This document shows positions 51,380 through 64,000 of a DNA stretch of 64,000 nucleotides, piece after piece. The position numbers and the translations under genes were made by a program. Every line of letters starts with the position of its first letter. Position 1 is the first letter of the stretch. The DNA comes from Amycolatopsis thermalba (lineage in GTDB: Bacteria; Actinomycetota; Actinomycetes; Mycobacteriales; Pseudonocardiaceae). The stretch is from positions 62,001-126,000 of the forward strand of contig NZ_PQHW01000001.1 of NCBI RefSeq assembly GCF_003385215.1. Direction: 5' to 3'. The notes beneath the pieces were generated by a model, which did not search any database, was not told the DNA's origin, and saw only the letters and a program-made list of their open reading frames with translations.

Positions 51380-51934
51380 GTGCGCTACCACCGGCGCGAT
51401 GTCGTCGAGCGCGCGATCGAGGTCCTCGACGAGTACGGCTTGGAATCGCTCACCATGCGCCGGCTGGCCGCCGAACTCGGCCTGCAGCCGAGCGCGCTCT
51501 ACCACCACGTGCCGAACAAGCAGACGCTGCTGGCCGCGATCGCCGACGAGATCCTCGACCGCGGCCGGCGCGAGCGCCGGGCGGCCGAGTGGGACCGGCG
51601 GGTGGTGGAGATCTGCGCCGAACTGCGCGACGCGATGCTGGCCTACCGGGACGGCGCCGAAGTGGTCGCCACGGCGCACACCTTCGGCCTGGGCGCCAGC
51701 GAACCGGCGACGCAGCTGCGGGAGGCGCTGCGGGACGGCGGCCTGGACGGCGACCTCGTCGAGGTGGGCACCCGCGCGTTGCTGCACCTCGTCTTCGGGC
51801 ACACGGCGGAGGAACAGGCCGCGCTCCAGGCCGCCAGCGCCGGAGCGATCGACCGGGACCCCGGCGGCCCCGGCGACTTCGAGCAGGGTATCGAACTCCT
51901 GCTCGACGGCCTGCGCTCGCGGGTGCGCCGCTGA
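51380..51934 (+). CDS. bioQ: TetR family regulator, probable BioQ
   Basis: A 184-residue TetR protein with HTH YHRRDVVERAIEVLDEYGLE, then LTMRRLAAELGLQPSALYHH and VPNKQTLL. The C-terminal half is of the tetracycline-repressor type. GTG 51380 has a GGGAGGAG site. Divergence from bioB and the BioQ-like operator between them identify it as the likely biotin repressor. The symbol rests on context, not on a direct comparison. Confidence 0.75.
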   Translation: MRYHRRDVVERAIEVLDEYGLESLTMRRLAAELGLQPSALYHHVPNKQTLLAAIADEILDRGRRERRAAEWDRRVVEICAELRDAMLAYRDGAEVVATAHTFGLGASEPATQLREALRDGGLDGDLVEVGTRALLHLVFGHTAEEQAALQAASAGAIDRDPGGPGDFEQGIELLLDGLRSRVRR

Positions 51935-52137
51935 CGACGGCCGCGGGCCGCCAGCGGACGGCCCGTGGTGGACGGGCGCCATGCGATCACGCCGCGCGAA
52001 CCCGGCGAGCGCGGCGGGCGGCAATCCCCGAACCCGCCGCCCCGGCCGGCCACCGCACCACGTCGCGGCGGCCGGCCGGGCCGGCCGCCGCGGCCGCTAC
52101 TCCGGCCGGCTCGTCCTGCGCCGGGACCGGCCCGGGG
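51935..52137. other. Intergenic region, no gene seen
   Basis: About 200 very GC-rich bases between the convergent BioQ-like and ManD genes. CGGGCCG/CGGCCCG near 51947-51968 and GGCCGGCC pairs near 52047-52085 can fold and may terminate either gene. I see no coding sequence. Confidence 0.4.
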
Positions 52138-53387
52138 TCACCAGTCGTGCACGGTGCCGTCGCCGAGACGGTTCGTGGGCAGGTACGCCGGCTCGTAGGG
52201 GTACTTCGCCGCCAGGTCCTCGTCGAAGTGGATGCCGAGCCCGGGCTCCTCGCCCGGGCGCAGCCCGCCGTCGGCGAAGGTGAACGTCGGGCCGAACACC
52301 GCCATCGTCTCCGGGCTGTGCAGCATGTACTCCTGGATCCCGAAGTTGTGCACCGCCAGTCCCAGGTGGACACCCGCCGCGAGGCCCACCGGTGACACGT
52401 CGGTCGGGCCGTGCATCCCGGACTTCACCTGGTACATCGCGGCGTAGTCGATGATCCGGCGCACCCCCGTGACGCCTCCGGCGTGCGTGACGGGCGAGCG
52501 GACGTAGTCGATGAGCTGCTCCCGGATCAGCGTCTGGTAGTCCCACACGGTGTTGAACACCTCGCCGATCGCCAGCGGGGTCGTGGTGTGCTCGCGGACC
52601 AGGCGCAGCGCCTCGGGGTTCTCGGCCGGCGTCACGTCCTCCAGCCAGAACAGGTCGTAGGGCTCCAGCGACTTGCCGAGCCGCGCCGCCTGGACGGGCG
52701 TGAGCCGGTGGTGCGCGTCGTGCAGCAGGATCAGCTCGGGGCCGAACTCGTTGCGGACCGCCTCGAACACCGAAGGCACGTGCCGCAGGTACGCGCGCGT
52801 GTCCCAGGACTCCTCCGCGGGCAGGGCGGCACGGCGCGCCGGTTCGTAGTCGTACCGGCCGGAGCCGCCCACCGACGCGGCCGAACTGCTCGCCACGCCG
52901 TACACCGAGTCGAGGCCGGGCACGCCGGTCTGGATCCGGATCGCGCGGAACCCGAGTTCGAGGTGCTCCCGGATCGAGTCGTGCAGCTCGGGGATCCCGC
53001 GCCCGCTGGCGTGCCCGTAGACCAGGCAGCGGTCCCGGCTGGCGCCGCCGAGCAGCTGGTACAGCGGCATCCCCGCGACCTTGGCCTTGATGTCCCACAA
53101 CGCGGTGTCGACCGCGGCGATCGCGGCCATGGTGACCGGGCCGCGCCGCCAGTAGCCGCCCCGGTAGAGGTACTGCCAGGTGTCCTCGATGCGGTGGGCG
53201 TCCCGGCCGATCAGCAAGGGTGCGACGTGGTCGCGCAGGTAGCTGGCGACCGACAGCTCCCGGCCGTTCAGCGTCGCGTCGCCCCAGCCGACCACCCCGT
53301 CCGCGGTCGTGATCTTCAGCGTGACGAAGTTCCGCCCCGGGCTGGTGACGATGACCTCGGCGCTCTCGATACGCACTGGTTCTCCGT

Positions 53388-53391
<4 letters not shown>
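52138..53391 (-). CDS. manD: Enolase-superfamily D-mannonate dehydratase (ManD type)
   Basis: A 417-residue enolase-superfamily enzyme predicted to dehydrate D-mannonate to 2-keto-3-deoxy-D-gluconate. An N-terminal capping domain precedes the barrel. Visible ManD features are [15 protein letters not shown] near 128, the metal Asp with the HH pair in [13 protein letters not shown] near 228, the metal Glu in [12 protein letters not shown] and [13 protein letters not shown], and [12 protein letters not shown]. It replaces UxuA, which is absent here. The ATG overlaps the symporter stop (ATGA), so it is third in the glucuronidase operon. Confidence 0.87.
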
Positions 53392-57617
<4,226 letters not shown>

Positions 57618-57653
57618 TTGCACGGGGCGGGCGCCGGCGGCGAGCCTGCGGGA

Positions 57654-59081
57654 ATGCACCGTGGCTCGACAGGGATCGCCCTCGCACCCCATCCGGACCG
57701 GCTCCTGCCCAGCGACCCCGCCGAGCGGTCGATAGCCCGCAGGCTCTACGAGAGCGTGCGCGACCTGCCGTTGATCAGCCCGCACGGGCACGTCGACCCC
57801 GCGCTGCTGGCGCAGGACACCCCGTTCGGCAACCCCGCCGAGCTGCTGGTCACCCCCGACCACTACGTGACCAGGCTGCTGCACGCACACGGCGTCCCGC
57901 TGCGCGACCTGGGCCTGCGCGACCCGGAAGGGCGTACCGCCCCGCCTCGTCAGGTGTGGCGCACCTTCTGCGCCCACTGGCGGTTCTTCCTGGGCACGGC
58001 GTCCCGGCAGTGGCTGGAGGCCGAGCTGCACGACGTCCTCGGCGTGACGGTGCACCCCTCCGAGGCGACCGCCGACGCGTTGTTCGACGAGCTGTCCGAG
58101 CGGCTCGCCAAACCCGGCTTCCGGCCCCGGGAGCTGTACGAGTCGTTCAACCTCGCCGTGCTCGCCACGACCGACGACCCCGCCGACGACCTGCGGCACC
58201 ACCGCGCGCTCGCCGCCGACCCGGCGTGGCGGGGCCGGGTGGTGCCGACCTTCCGGCCCGACCGTTACCTCGACGCCACGAACCCCGGCTGGCCGGCGGC
58301 GCTGGACCGCCTCGCCGAGGCGAGCGGCATCGACACCGGCAGCTACCGCGGCACGATCGCCGCGCTGGAGCAGCGCCGGGAGTTCTTCCGCGCACACGGC
58401 GCCACCGCGACCGACCACAGCGCCCCGGACGCGAGCATGGAGTTCCTGCCCGAGGCGCAGGCGTCGCGGTTGTTCGACGCGGTGCGCGCCGGCACGGCCG
58501 GGCCCGGGGACGCCCGGACGTTGTCGCGGCACCTGCTCGGTGAGATGGCCCGGATGTCCAGTGAGGACGGGATGGTGCTCGCGCTGCACACGGGCGTCGA
58601 CCGCAACCACCACGAGCCGACCTTCGCCCGGTACGGCGCCGACACCGGTCACGACATCCCGGTGCGCGCCGAGTTCACGCGAGCGCTCAAGCCCATGCTG
58701 GAGCGGTTCGGCACCCATCCGGTGTTCCAGACCGTGGTGTTCACGCTCGACGAGACGGTGTTCTCGCGGGAGCTCGCCCCGCTCGCCGGTTTCTACCCCA
58801 CGGTCTACCTCGGCGCGCCCTGGTGGTTCCTCGACGCCCCGCGGGCCATGCGCCGCTTCCGGGACGCCGTCACCGAAACCGCCGGGTTCCACCGCAGCGC
58901 CGGGTTCATCGACGACACCCGCAGTTTCTGCTCGATCCCGGCCCGGCACGACACCGCGCGCCGGGTCGACGCCGCGCACCTGGCGAGCCTGGTCGCCGAG
59001 CACGTGCTCAGCGAGGACGACGCCCACGACGTGCTGCGCGACCTCAACGACCGCCAGCCCCGCAAGGCGTTCCGGCTGTGA
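57654..59081 (+). CDS. uxaC: Glucuronate isomerase
   Basis: A 475-residue amidohydrolase-fold isomerase converting D-glucuronate to D-fructuronate. Metal ligands are in LPLISPHGHVDPALL near residue 42. Further segments are FCAHWRFFLGTASRQWLE near 103, TTDDPADDLRHHRAL near 173, LALHTGVDRNHHEP near 308 and GFIDDTRSFCSIPARHD near 420. I choose ATG 57654 by family length. It is followed by the reductase gene with GTGA overlap. Confidence 0.92.
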   Translation: MHRGSTGIALAPHPDRLLPSDPAERSIARRLYESVRDLPLISPHGHVDPALLAQDTPFGNPAELLVTPDHYVTRLLHAHGVPLRDLGLRDPEGRTAPPRQVWRTFCAHWRFFLGTASRQWLEAELHDVLGVTVHPSEATADALFDELSERLAKPGFRPRELYESFNLAVLATTDDPADDLRHHRALAADPAWRGRVVPTFRPDRYLDATNPGWPAALDRLAEASGIDTGSYRGTIAALEQRREFFRAHGATATDHSAPDASMEFLPEAQASRLFDAVRAGTAGPGDARTLSRHLLGEMARMSSEDGMVLALHTGVDRNHHEPTFARYGADTGHDIPVRAEFTRALKPMLERFGTHPVFQTVVFTLDETVFSRELAPLAGFYPTVYLGAPWWFLDAPRAMRRFRDAVTETAGFHRSAGFIDDTRSFCSIPARHDTARRVDAAHLASLVAEHVLSEDDAHDVLRDLNDRQPRKAFRL

Positions 59082-60340
59082 CGCTGACTCGCGCCGGGGA
59101 ACCGGCGCCCGTCCGCGCTGTCCACTTGGGACTCGGGGCGTTCCACCGGGCGCATCAGGCCTGGTACACCGCCGCCGATCCCGCGTGGGGCATCGCCGCC
59201 TACACCTTCCGCAGCACCGAACTGCCGGAGCTGCTCACCCGGCAGGGCGGGCTGTTCTCCCTGCTCGTGCGCGAGGACTCCGGTGATCGGGTGGAACCGG
59301 TCGGCTCGATCACCCGCGCGCACCCCGGGGCGGACACCCGGCAGTGGCTGGCGGACGTGGCCTCCCCCGAGGTCGCGCTGATCACCCTCACGGTCACCGA
59401 GGCCGCCTACACCGTCCCCGAGCCGGGTGCCGACTCGGCGGTGTCCCGGCTGGTGGCTGGGCTGCGGGCGCGCTTCCACGCCAACGGGGCCCCGATCACG
59501 CTCGTGCCGTGCGACAACCTCGCCGGCAACGGGGACGTGCTGCGTTCGGTGCTGCGCAAGGTGTGCGCCGAGCCCGGGTTCGCCGCGTGGGTGGAAGACG
59601 AGGTCGCCATCGCCGGCACGGTCGTCGACCGCATCACCCCGGCGACCACGGCACGCGACGTGCGACGGGTCGCGGAGATCAGCGGGGTGCGGGACCTCGC
59701 GCCGGTGGTCACCGAACCGTTCACCGAGTGGCAGATCGCCGGCACCTTCCCCCGCGGTCGCCCGGCGTGGGAGCGGGCGGGGGCGCGGTTCGTCGACGAC
59801 ATCGAGGTGTACCAGCAACGCAAGCTGTGGTTGCTCAACGGCGCGCACTCGCTGCTGGCCTACACCGGGCTGGCCCGCGGGCACGCCACGGTCGCCGAGG
59901 CCGCGGGCGATCCGGTGCTCGGCGAGCTGGTCGAGTCGTGGTGGGACACCGCGGCCCCGTACCTGTCCCCCGCCGGGATCGCCGGCTACCGGCACCGGCT
60001 GCGGGAGCGGTTCGCCGCGCCCGGCATCCGGCACCTGCTGAGCCAGATCGCCGCGGACGGCTCGCAGAAGATCCCGGTCCGGATCCTCCCCGTGCTGCAC
60101 CGCGAGCGGGCGCGGGGACGGCTGCCGCACAGCGCGGTCGCCGGCCTGGCCGCGTGGCTTGCGTACCTGCGCGGCCACGAGGTGCGGGACGCGCGTGCCG
60201 CGGAGCTGATCCCCTTGGCGCGCGCGGAAAAACCCGCGCACCGCGTCCTGCCCGCGATGGACCCCACCCTGGCCGACGACGGAGAACTACTCACCGCGAT
60301 CAACACCGAACTACCACGACACCCGGCCCGCAGCACGTGA
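59078..60340 (+). CDS. uxuB: D-fructuronate reductase (mannitol dehydrogenase family)
   Basis: A 420-residue polyol-type dehydrogenase reducing fructuronate to mannonate with NADH. The Rossmann start is VRAVHLGLGAFHRAHQAWYT near residue 12, VPCDNLAGNGDVLRSV follows near 145, and the catalytic KxxxxNxxH motif is in QRKLWLLNGAHSLLAYTG near 250. GTG 59078 overlaps the isomerase stop. With UidA, the symporter and ManD the route reaches 2-keto-3-deoxygluconate. Its tail overlaps the convergent VapC gene by 41 bases. Confidence 0.9.
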   Translation: MTLTRAGEPAPVRAVHLGLGAFHRAHQAWYTAADPAWGIAAYTFRSTELPELLTRQGGLFSLLVREDSGDRVEPVGSITRAHPGADTRQWLADVASPEVALITLTVTEAAYTVPEPGADSAVSRLVAGLRARFHANGAPITLVPCDNLAGNGDVLRSVLRKVCAEPGFAAWVEDEVAIAGTVVDRITPATTARDVRRVAEISGVRDLAPVVTEPFTEWQIAGTFPRGRPAWERAGARFVDDIEVYQQRKLWLLNGAHSLLAYTGLARGHATVAEAAGDPVLGELVESWWDTAAPYLSPAGIAGYRHRLRERFAAPGIRHLLSQIAADGSQKIPVRILPVLHRERARGRLPHSAVAGLAAWLAYLRGHEVRDARAAELIPLARAEKPAHRVLPAMDPTLADDGELLTAINTELPRHPARST

Positions 60341-60767
60341 CCCGTCCGACGCCCGGCCGGGGCCACCGGCTGATCCCTTCGGCGAGAGAGGTCGCCCGGG
60401 CGAGGCGGTGATCCGCGGCGAGAACCCGGGCGTGCAACCGCCCGGCGAGTTCGACGTAGAGCGCATCAGCGAGACGCAGATCCGCACGGCGCGCCCAGGC
60501 CCCGGCCGCGAGTTCGACGACGGGATGCCGCGTGAGGGAGATCGTCGCCAGCGCACCCAGCGCCGCGCCCACCTCGGACGCGGGCAGCTGCCCGACACGC
60601 TCCAGGCGGCTCAGCGAAGAGAGCACCTCGGCATCCAGGTGCGCCGGCGCGGGCAGAACGGTACCCGCGAGCCGCTTCTTCGCGGCGGGCGCGTAGCCGG
60701 TGCCGGCCAGCAGGTCCACGAGAACGGAAGCGTCCAGGACGGCGATCTCGGCGGGCGCGTCACTCAT
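60300..60767 (-). CDS. vapC: PIN-domain toxin (VapC family)
   Basis: A 155-residue PIN nuclease. The first acidic residue is in VLDASVLVDLLAG near residue 11, the second in AHLDAEVLSSLSRLE near 43, the third in RLADALYVELAG near 98, and the last in VLAADHRLAR near 116. VapC toxins cleave RNA, often tRNA or rRNA. The ATG overlaps the antitoxin stop (ATGAGTGA). The last 20 or so residues (after EGISRWPRP) extend beyond the usual PIN length into the uxuB tail. The toxin frame is intact although its antitoxin is frameshifted. Confidence 0.87.
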   Translation of the reverse strand: MSDAPAEIAVLDASVLVDLLAGTGYAPAAKKRLAGTVLPAPAHLDAEVLSSLSRLERVGQLPASEVGAALGALATISLTRHPVVELAAGAWARRADLRLADALYVELAGRLHARVLAADHRLARATSLAEGISRWPRPGVGRVTCCGPGVVVVRC

Positions 60768-60992
60768 CCTCGGCACCGGCCAGTTCCGCCCGGGCGCCGT
60801 CCAAGGCCTCGACAGCCGCGTCGTGCGAAACCGTGCGCCGCGGCGACGGCAGCGCGTCCAGCCAGGCGGTGGTAGCCGGCGTTGCAGCTCGTCCGCGATC
60901 GCGGCCTGCACCAGAGCGGACACGTTCAGATCCGCGGCCTTGGCGCGTTGGGCCAGCTCATCGGGCACGTAGACGTCAGCCTCGCCATACAC
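60760..60992 (-). pseudogene. vapB: VapB-type antitoxin, frameshifted
   Basis: From GTG 60992 the frame gives VYVPDELAQRAKAADLNVSA and AIADELQRR, a DNA-binding antitoxin start. Near 60876-60884 one base is missing: the next frame continues ATTAWLDALPSPRRTVSHDA and ends ARAELAGAEDE-stop at 60760, overlapping vapC. The total is 233 bases, one short of 78 codons. Restoring one base gives a 77-residue antitoxin of normal length. Either a real mutation or a sequencing error. Confidence 0.8.
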
Positions 60993-61272
60993 ACCCTACA
61001 CACACGTCCCGGTGTCGGTGACCGCCGCGGCGCGCCCTGCGGACGATGCCGAGCTCGCAAGGAAAGCCGACAGCGTCAGTCCCGATCGGCGCGGCGGGGC
61101 AGTCCCGCCGAGTTCGTGTCCCCCCGCTCACTCAATCAGTAACATTGAGTAGTCACGGAACGACTCATGGGTTGTCGGCTGGACCGACGTGCCCGTGGGC
61201 CGGCGCCCGAAAACTGTCGGTCATGGGGCCTATCGTTCGAGCCGTGGCCGGAGGGGGCGACTGGGAGGTTGC
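60993..61272. other. Intergenic region between vapB and jetA
   Basis: About 280 bases without a convincing gene. ACTCAAT-N7-ATTGAGT at 61130-61150 is a perfect 7-bp inverted repeat, less GC-rich than its surroundings, and could be the operator of the Wadjet operon. A TAGGGT hexamer lies just upstream of vapB on the minus strand. Confidence 0.45.
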
Positions 61273-62781
61273 ATGAGCAGGGTTCTCGGTGAGCTCACAC
61301 GGGCACAGGACGCACTTGCCCGTCCCACACTGCGCCTCCTGGACGGCAAGTGGGCGGCATTCCGAGTCGCGGTGTTCCGTTGTTCGTTTTCCCGCGATCG
61401 CCGGTCGGTCCAGACGGACGTGCTCCACACCCAGATCGACACGTATCTGACCGAGCTGCAGCGCGACGGCATCGATGTTCCGCCGAGCATGAACGGACGG
61501 GCACTGTGCAACCTATGGGTCAACGACCAGTGGCTGTTCCGGGACAACGCTGCAGATGACAGTCTTGTCTATTCGCTGACCTCGTCGGCGTTGGAAGCGC
61601 TCGACCTGGTGCAGAACCTGTCTCGTGACCGCGTGCTCGTGTCGGAGTCGCGGCTGACGACGATTCTGGACACGGTCCGCCGGTGGGCACTGGAAGCATC
61701 GCCTGATGCTCAGGCCCGCATCGAGCGGCTGAACAGCCAGATTCGCGAGCTGGAAGCCGAACGTGATCGCCTCGAAACGGGCGGCGACGCGGCTACAGCG
61801 TCGGACGAGCGGATGCTCGACGGGTACACGAACCTCATCGATCTGATCGGCCAGCTGCCCTCGGACTTCAAACGGGTCGAGGAATCCGTGCTGGACATGC
61901 ATCGCAAGATTCTTCGCGACTTCCGCGACGAGGACCGCCCTGTTATCGACGTCCTCGACGAGTATCTCGCGAGGCAGGACGAGCTGGTGAAGGAGACGCC
62001 GGAGGGACGAGCGTTCGATGGAGCGTTCGTTCTGCTTCGCGACGACGCGCTCCTGCTGGAGCTGCGGGAGAACGTTCAGGCACTCCTCGCGCACCCGGCG
62101 GCGGAAGTCCTCGACACGAGAGACGTCAGCGAGATCCGCGGGGCGGTGACGATCATTCGCCAGGGCATGAAGGACGTGCTCGCCCAGCGCCGGCGGCTCA
62201 CCGCGACGTTGAAGGAGCACATCGTCAACCGCGACGTGCTCCAGGAGCGCGAGCTCGACCGGGTGTTGCGAGGGATCGAGCGTGAACTGGCGAAGTGGAT
62301 GGAGACCGCGGGTCCGCGAGCCCCGGTTCCGGTCGAACTGCTGCCGCCCGTGGCGAAGGTGGGCCACCTGCGTACCCGGCTCTGGGATCCCGCCTCGGCC
62401 GAACCCCCGCCGCCACTGGAACGGGTCGACGACGACGGTCTGGAGCCACCCACGGTCGAGGAGCTGCGAATGCAGGGCGGGCCTTCGCTTGACGAGCTGC
62501 GGGCGGCGTTGATCGACGCCTTCACCACCGGCAACAGTGACACGGTGGGACATCTGTTCAATGAACTGCCGAAGCGACTGCGGCGCCCCGTCGAGGTTCT
62601 CGGGCTCCTCCACCTCGTGTCGCGTATCGACGCGATGAGTGACGACGACGAAACCGAGGTGTTCGAAGCGATCCGCCCGAACGGCGATCGACGTCACTTC
62701 CTGGTACCCAGGATGTCCCTCACCCCTACCGAAGCCGCAGCGCTCGCCGGTCTCACACTCAACGGATCCGCTGGTGAGTGA
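61273..62781 (+). CDS. jetA: Wadjet defence protein JetA (DUF3375)
   Basis: A 502-residue DUF3375 protein. By family knowledge JetA is the kleisin-like subunit of the Wadjet SMC complex (MukF/MksF-related) that recognises and helps cleave small circular plasmids. Here the N-terminal winged-helix-like region covers about residues 1-130 ([20 protein letters not shown]). A coiled coil follows near 150-180 ([20 protein letters not shown]), then helical segments, and a C-terminal winged-helix region ([20 protein letters not shown]). GGGAGG precedes the ATG. Codon use is less GC-rich than most of the window, suggesting acquisition. Confidence 0.88.
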   Translation: MSRVLGELTRAQDALARPTLRLLDGKWAAFRVAVFRCSFSRDRRSVQTDVLHTQIDTYLTELQRDGIDVPPSMNGRALCNLWVNDQWLFRDNAADDSLVYSLTSSALEALDLVQNLSRDRVLVSESRLTTILDTVRRWALEASPDAQARIERLNSQIRELEAERDRLETGGDAATASDERMLDGYTNLIDLIGQLPSDFKRVEESVLDMHRKILRDFRDEDRPVIDVLDEYLARQDELVKETPEGRAFDGAFVLLRDDALLLELRENVQALLAHPAAEVLDTRDVSEIRGAVTIIRQGMKDVLAQRRRLTATLKEHIVNRDVLQERELDRVLRGIERELAKWMETAGPRAPVPVELLPPVAKVGHLRTRLWDPASAEPPPPLERVDDDGLEPPTVEELRMQGGPSLDELRAALIDAFTTGNSDTVGHLFNELPKRLRRPVEVLGLLHLVSRIDAMSDDDETEVFEAIRPNGDRRHFLVPRMSLTPTEAAALAGLTLNGSAGE

Positions 62782-63625
62782 CACCACGGACGAGTCGGCC
62801 GAGAACGCCGCTTCGCACTTCCTTCAGGCTGGCGCTGGCGAGGACTTCGACTCGCACTTCGACGACGACACCGAACTCCTCGACGACGACACCGAATTCC
62901 TCGGCGACGTCGACGAAGGCTTCGCCGGCGAGGAAAAGCAGGAAGGATCGTCGCTGGTACTGTTCGAAGGAGACGCGGGCGGTCTGTCGCTCGAACAACG
63001 CCGCGCCTTGGTCGCACTGCTGAAGCACCGGTTCATCTCGGCGGCACGGAATCCCGCGGAATGGCGCGTCATCCGAGAGGATCCGGTTCCGATCAAGTCC
63101 CGGTTGAACGACATGTTCCTCGATCTCCACGTGGATCCGAACCACGAGGTCGCGTTCAAACAGCAAGCGGCCTCCGAAGGTGGCGGGCGGGAGTTTCCGA
63201 CGCTTCTCCACGACACGGTGTACACCCGTGAGGAGACGATTTCGCTGGTGTTCCTGCGGCACCGATTCCAGAGCGAACGAGCGTCCGGGCACGAAGACGT
63301 CACCGTCGAACGAGACGAACTCATCGCGCACATTGCCTCGTTCCGGCCGGCTCACGCAACCAACCGCGCGGGTGACGAGTCGAAAGCCAACAACGCCATC
63401 GACAGCCTGATCAGGGCGAAGGTCCTCACTCGCACCAATGACGCGTCCCGTTTACGGATCTCTCCGGTCATCGCGGTCCTGCTGCCGTTGCGAAAACTCC
63501 AGGAGCTGTGGGAGTGGCTCATGCAGCTCAACGGCACCGAACCCGGCACCGGGGCAGACGACGCGCTCGCTGTCGACCCTGCCCATGCGGCTCCCGCGAA
63601 AACCGAGGGAAAGGCATCCAGTTGA
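62774..63625 (+). CDS. jetB: Wadjet defence protein JetB (DUF4194)
   Basis: A 283-residue DUF4194 protein, the MksE/MukE-like kite subunit of Wadjet. An acidic low-complexity stretch near residues 24-50 (two DDDTE copies) precedes the domain. The core starts [20 protein letters not shown] near 71 and includes [19 protein letters not shown] near 115 and [15 protein letters not shown] near 154. GTG 62774 overlaps the jetA stop as GTGAGTGA; the gene ends TTGA into jetC. No independent promoter is seen. Confidence 0.87.
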   Translation: MSDTTDESAENAASHFLQAGAGEDFDSHFDDDTELLDDDTEFLGDVDEGFAGEEKQEGSSLVLFEGDAGGLSLEQRRALVALLKHRFISAARNPAEWRVIREDPVPIKSRLNDMFLDLHVDPNHEVAFKQQAASEGGGREFPTLLHDTVYTREETISLVFLRHRFQSERASGHEDVTVERDELIAHIASFRPAHATNRAGDESKANNAIDSLIRAKVLTRTNDASRLRISPVIAVLLPLRKLQELWEWLMQLNGTEPGTGADDALAVDPAHAAPAKTEGKASS

Positions 63626-64000
63626 CGACTAACCACTCCGAGCGGCAGCTGCTCCGCCTTCCCGGCACCACCGAGGGGGCCACGCAATGGAAGGTCGACA
63701 CGCTCCAGCTGATCAACTGGGGCGGCTTCCACGGCCACAGCATCGTCAGCTTCGCGCCGACCACCACCCTGCTGTCCGGCGCATCCGGGACAGGTAAGTC
63801 GACCTTGCTCGACGCCTACATCGCGGTGATGATGGACTCCAACATCCCCTTCAACGGCGCGTCCAACGACGCGACCGTCGGACGTGCCCGAAGCGCCGAC
63901 CAGCGTAGCCTCATCTCCTATCTACGCGGCAAGCTGGATACGAGCCGGATCACCGGTGGCGGGTTGGCCGACCAGGTCCTGCGGGGAGAAAGCTCCGCGA
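63622..64000 (+). CDS. jetC: Wadjet SMC-like ATPase JetC, N-terminal part
   Basis: The first 126 codons of the SMC/MukB-like ATPase are present; the rest runs off the right edge. TTG 63622 overlaps the jetB stop (TTGA). The head domain starts [20 protein letters not shown] near residue 23, and the Walker A motif is GASGTGKST at residues 53-61. ATP-driven loop extrusion by this subunit is how Wadjet measures and bends plasmid DNA. Hinge, Walker B and signature motifs, and the nuclease gene jetD, should lie beyond the window. Confidence 0.88.
   Translation, partial: MTTNHSERQLLRLPGTTEGATQWKVDTLQLINWGGFHGHSIVSFAPTTTLLSGASGTGKSTLLDAYIAVMMDSNIPFNGASNDATVGRARSADQRSLISYLRGKLDTSRITGGGLADQVLRGESSA

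Noticed and set aside
61046-61140. tRNA-like GTTCGTGTC words before jetA
   Set aside because: No acceptor stem, D arm or anticodon arm could be paired around them.

Overview
The window is 64 kb of very GC-rich actinobacterial chromosome. Strong GC bias at third codon positions, frequent GTG starts, short ATGA/GTGA gene overlaps, a biotin locus under a BioQ-like TetR regulator, a mycofactocin-coupled dehydrogenase, F420-type luciferase-fold oxidoreductases and a wall protein with an LAHTG sorting signal all point to Pseudonocardiaceae, for example an Amycolatopsis-like genome. The species is inference. I saw no rRNA, tRNA, CRISPR array, transposase or phage gene.

Layout. 0-4.5 kb: truncated P450, AraC regulator, methyltransferase, LysR/SDR pair, small membrane protein. 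4.9-9.3 kb: secreted peptidoglycan amidase with LGFP repeats, DUF1540 gene behind an iron-box-like site, ECF42 sigma factor with its DGPF partner. 9.5-18.9 kb: mixed enzymes (pirin, MmcQ/YjbR, ArsR + luciferase-like, ABA4-like membrane operon, GrpB, VOC, GNAT, TetR + hydrolase, SGNH hydrolase). 18.9-25.9 kb: BCCT transporter, HxlR + hydrolase, then an aromatic block of AAHS transporter, benzoylformate decarboxylase and divergent LysR. 26-36.2 kb: hydantoin/oxoproline-type region with hyuA-hyuB-M19 dipeptidase-RidA, a PucR regulator, a second hydantoinase-like protein with a DUF917 protein, and a PLP lyase-like enzyme. 36.3-47.7 kb: luciferase-like monooxygenase, acyltransferase, racemase pseudogene, LAHTG wall protein, a broken membrane gene, LysR/DJ-1 pair, MarR, secreted hydrolase + MHS transporter, mycofactocin-coupled SDR + TetR, P450. 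47.8-51.9 kb: bioBAF and divergent BioQ-like regulator. 52.1-60.3 kb: a glucuronide pathway (beta-glucuronidase, GPH symporter, ManD-type dehydratase, LacI regulator, uronate isomerase, fructuronate reductase). 60.3-64 kb: VapBC with a frameshifted antitoxin, then jetA, jetB and the start of jetC of a Wadjet anti-plasmid system.

Working together. The glucuronide cluster covers uptake, hydrolysis, isomerisation, reduction and dehydration to 2-keto-3-deoxygluconate. Paired operator repeats, spaced 10 bp and inverted relative to each other, flank the LacI gene and face both arms. The bio genes form one overlapping operon with an operator beside bioB. The Wadjet genes are joined by overlapping starts and stops, and their codon use is visibly less GC-rich than the rest, so they look acquired; jetD should lie beyond the window.

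The least expected structural signal is at gene 3' ends. Downstream of at least two genes (38.2 kb and 16.1 kb), and more weakly a third (2.2 kb), there are degenerate copies of the gene's last codons, each ending in its own stop codon and lying out of frame with the parent gene. I know of no named element that matches this.
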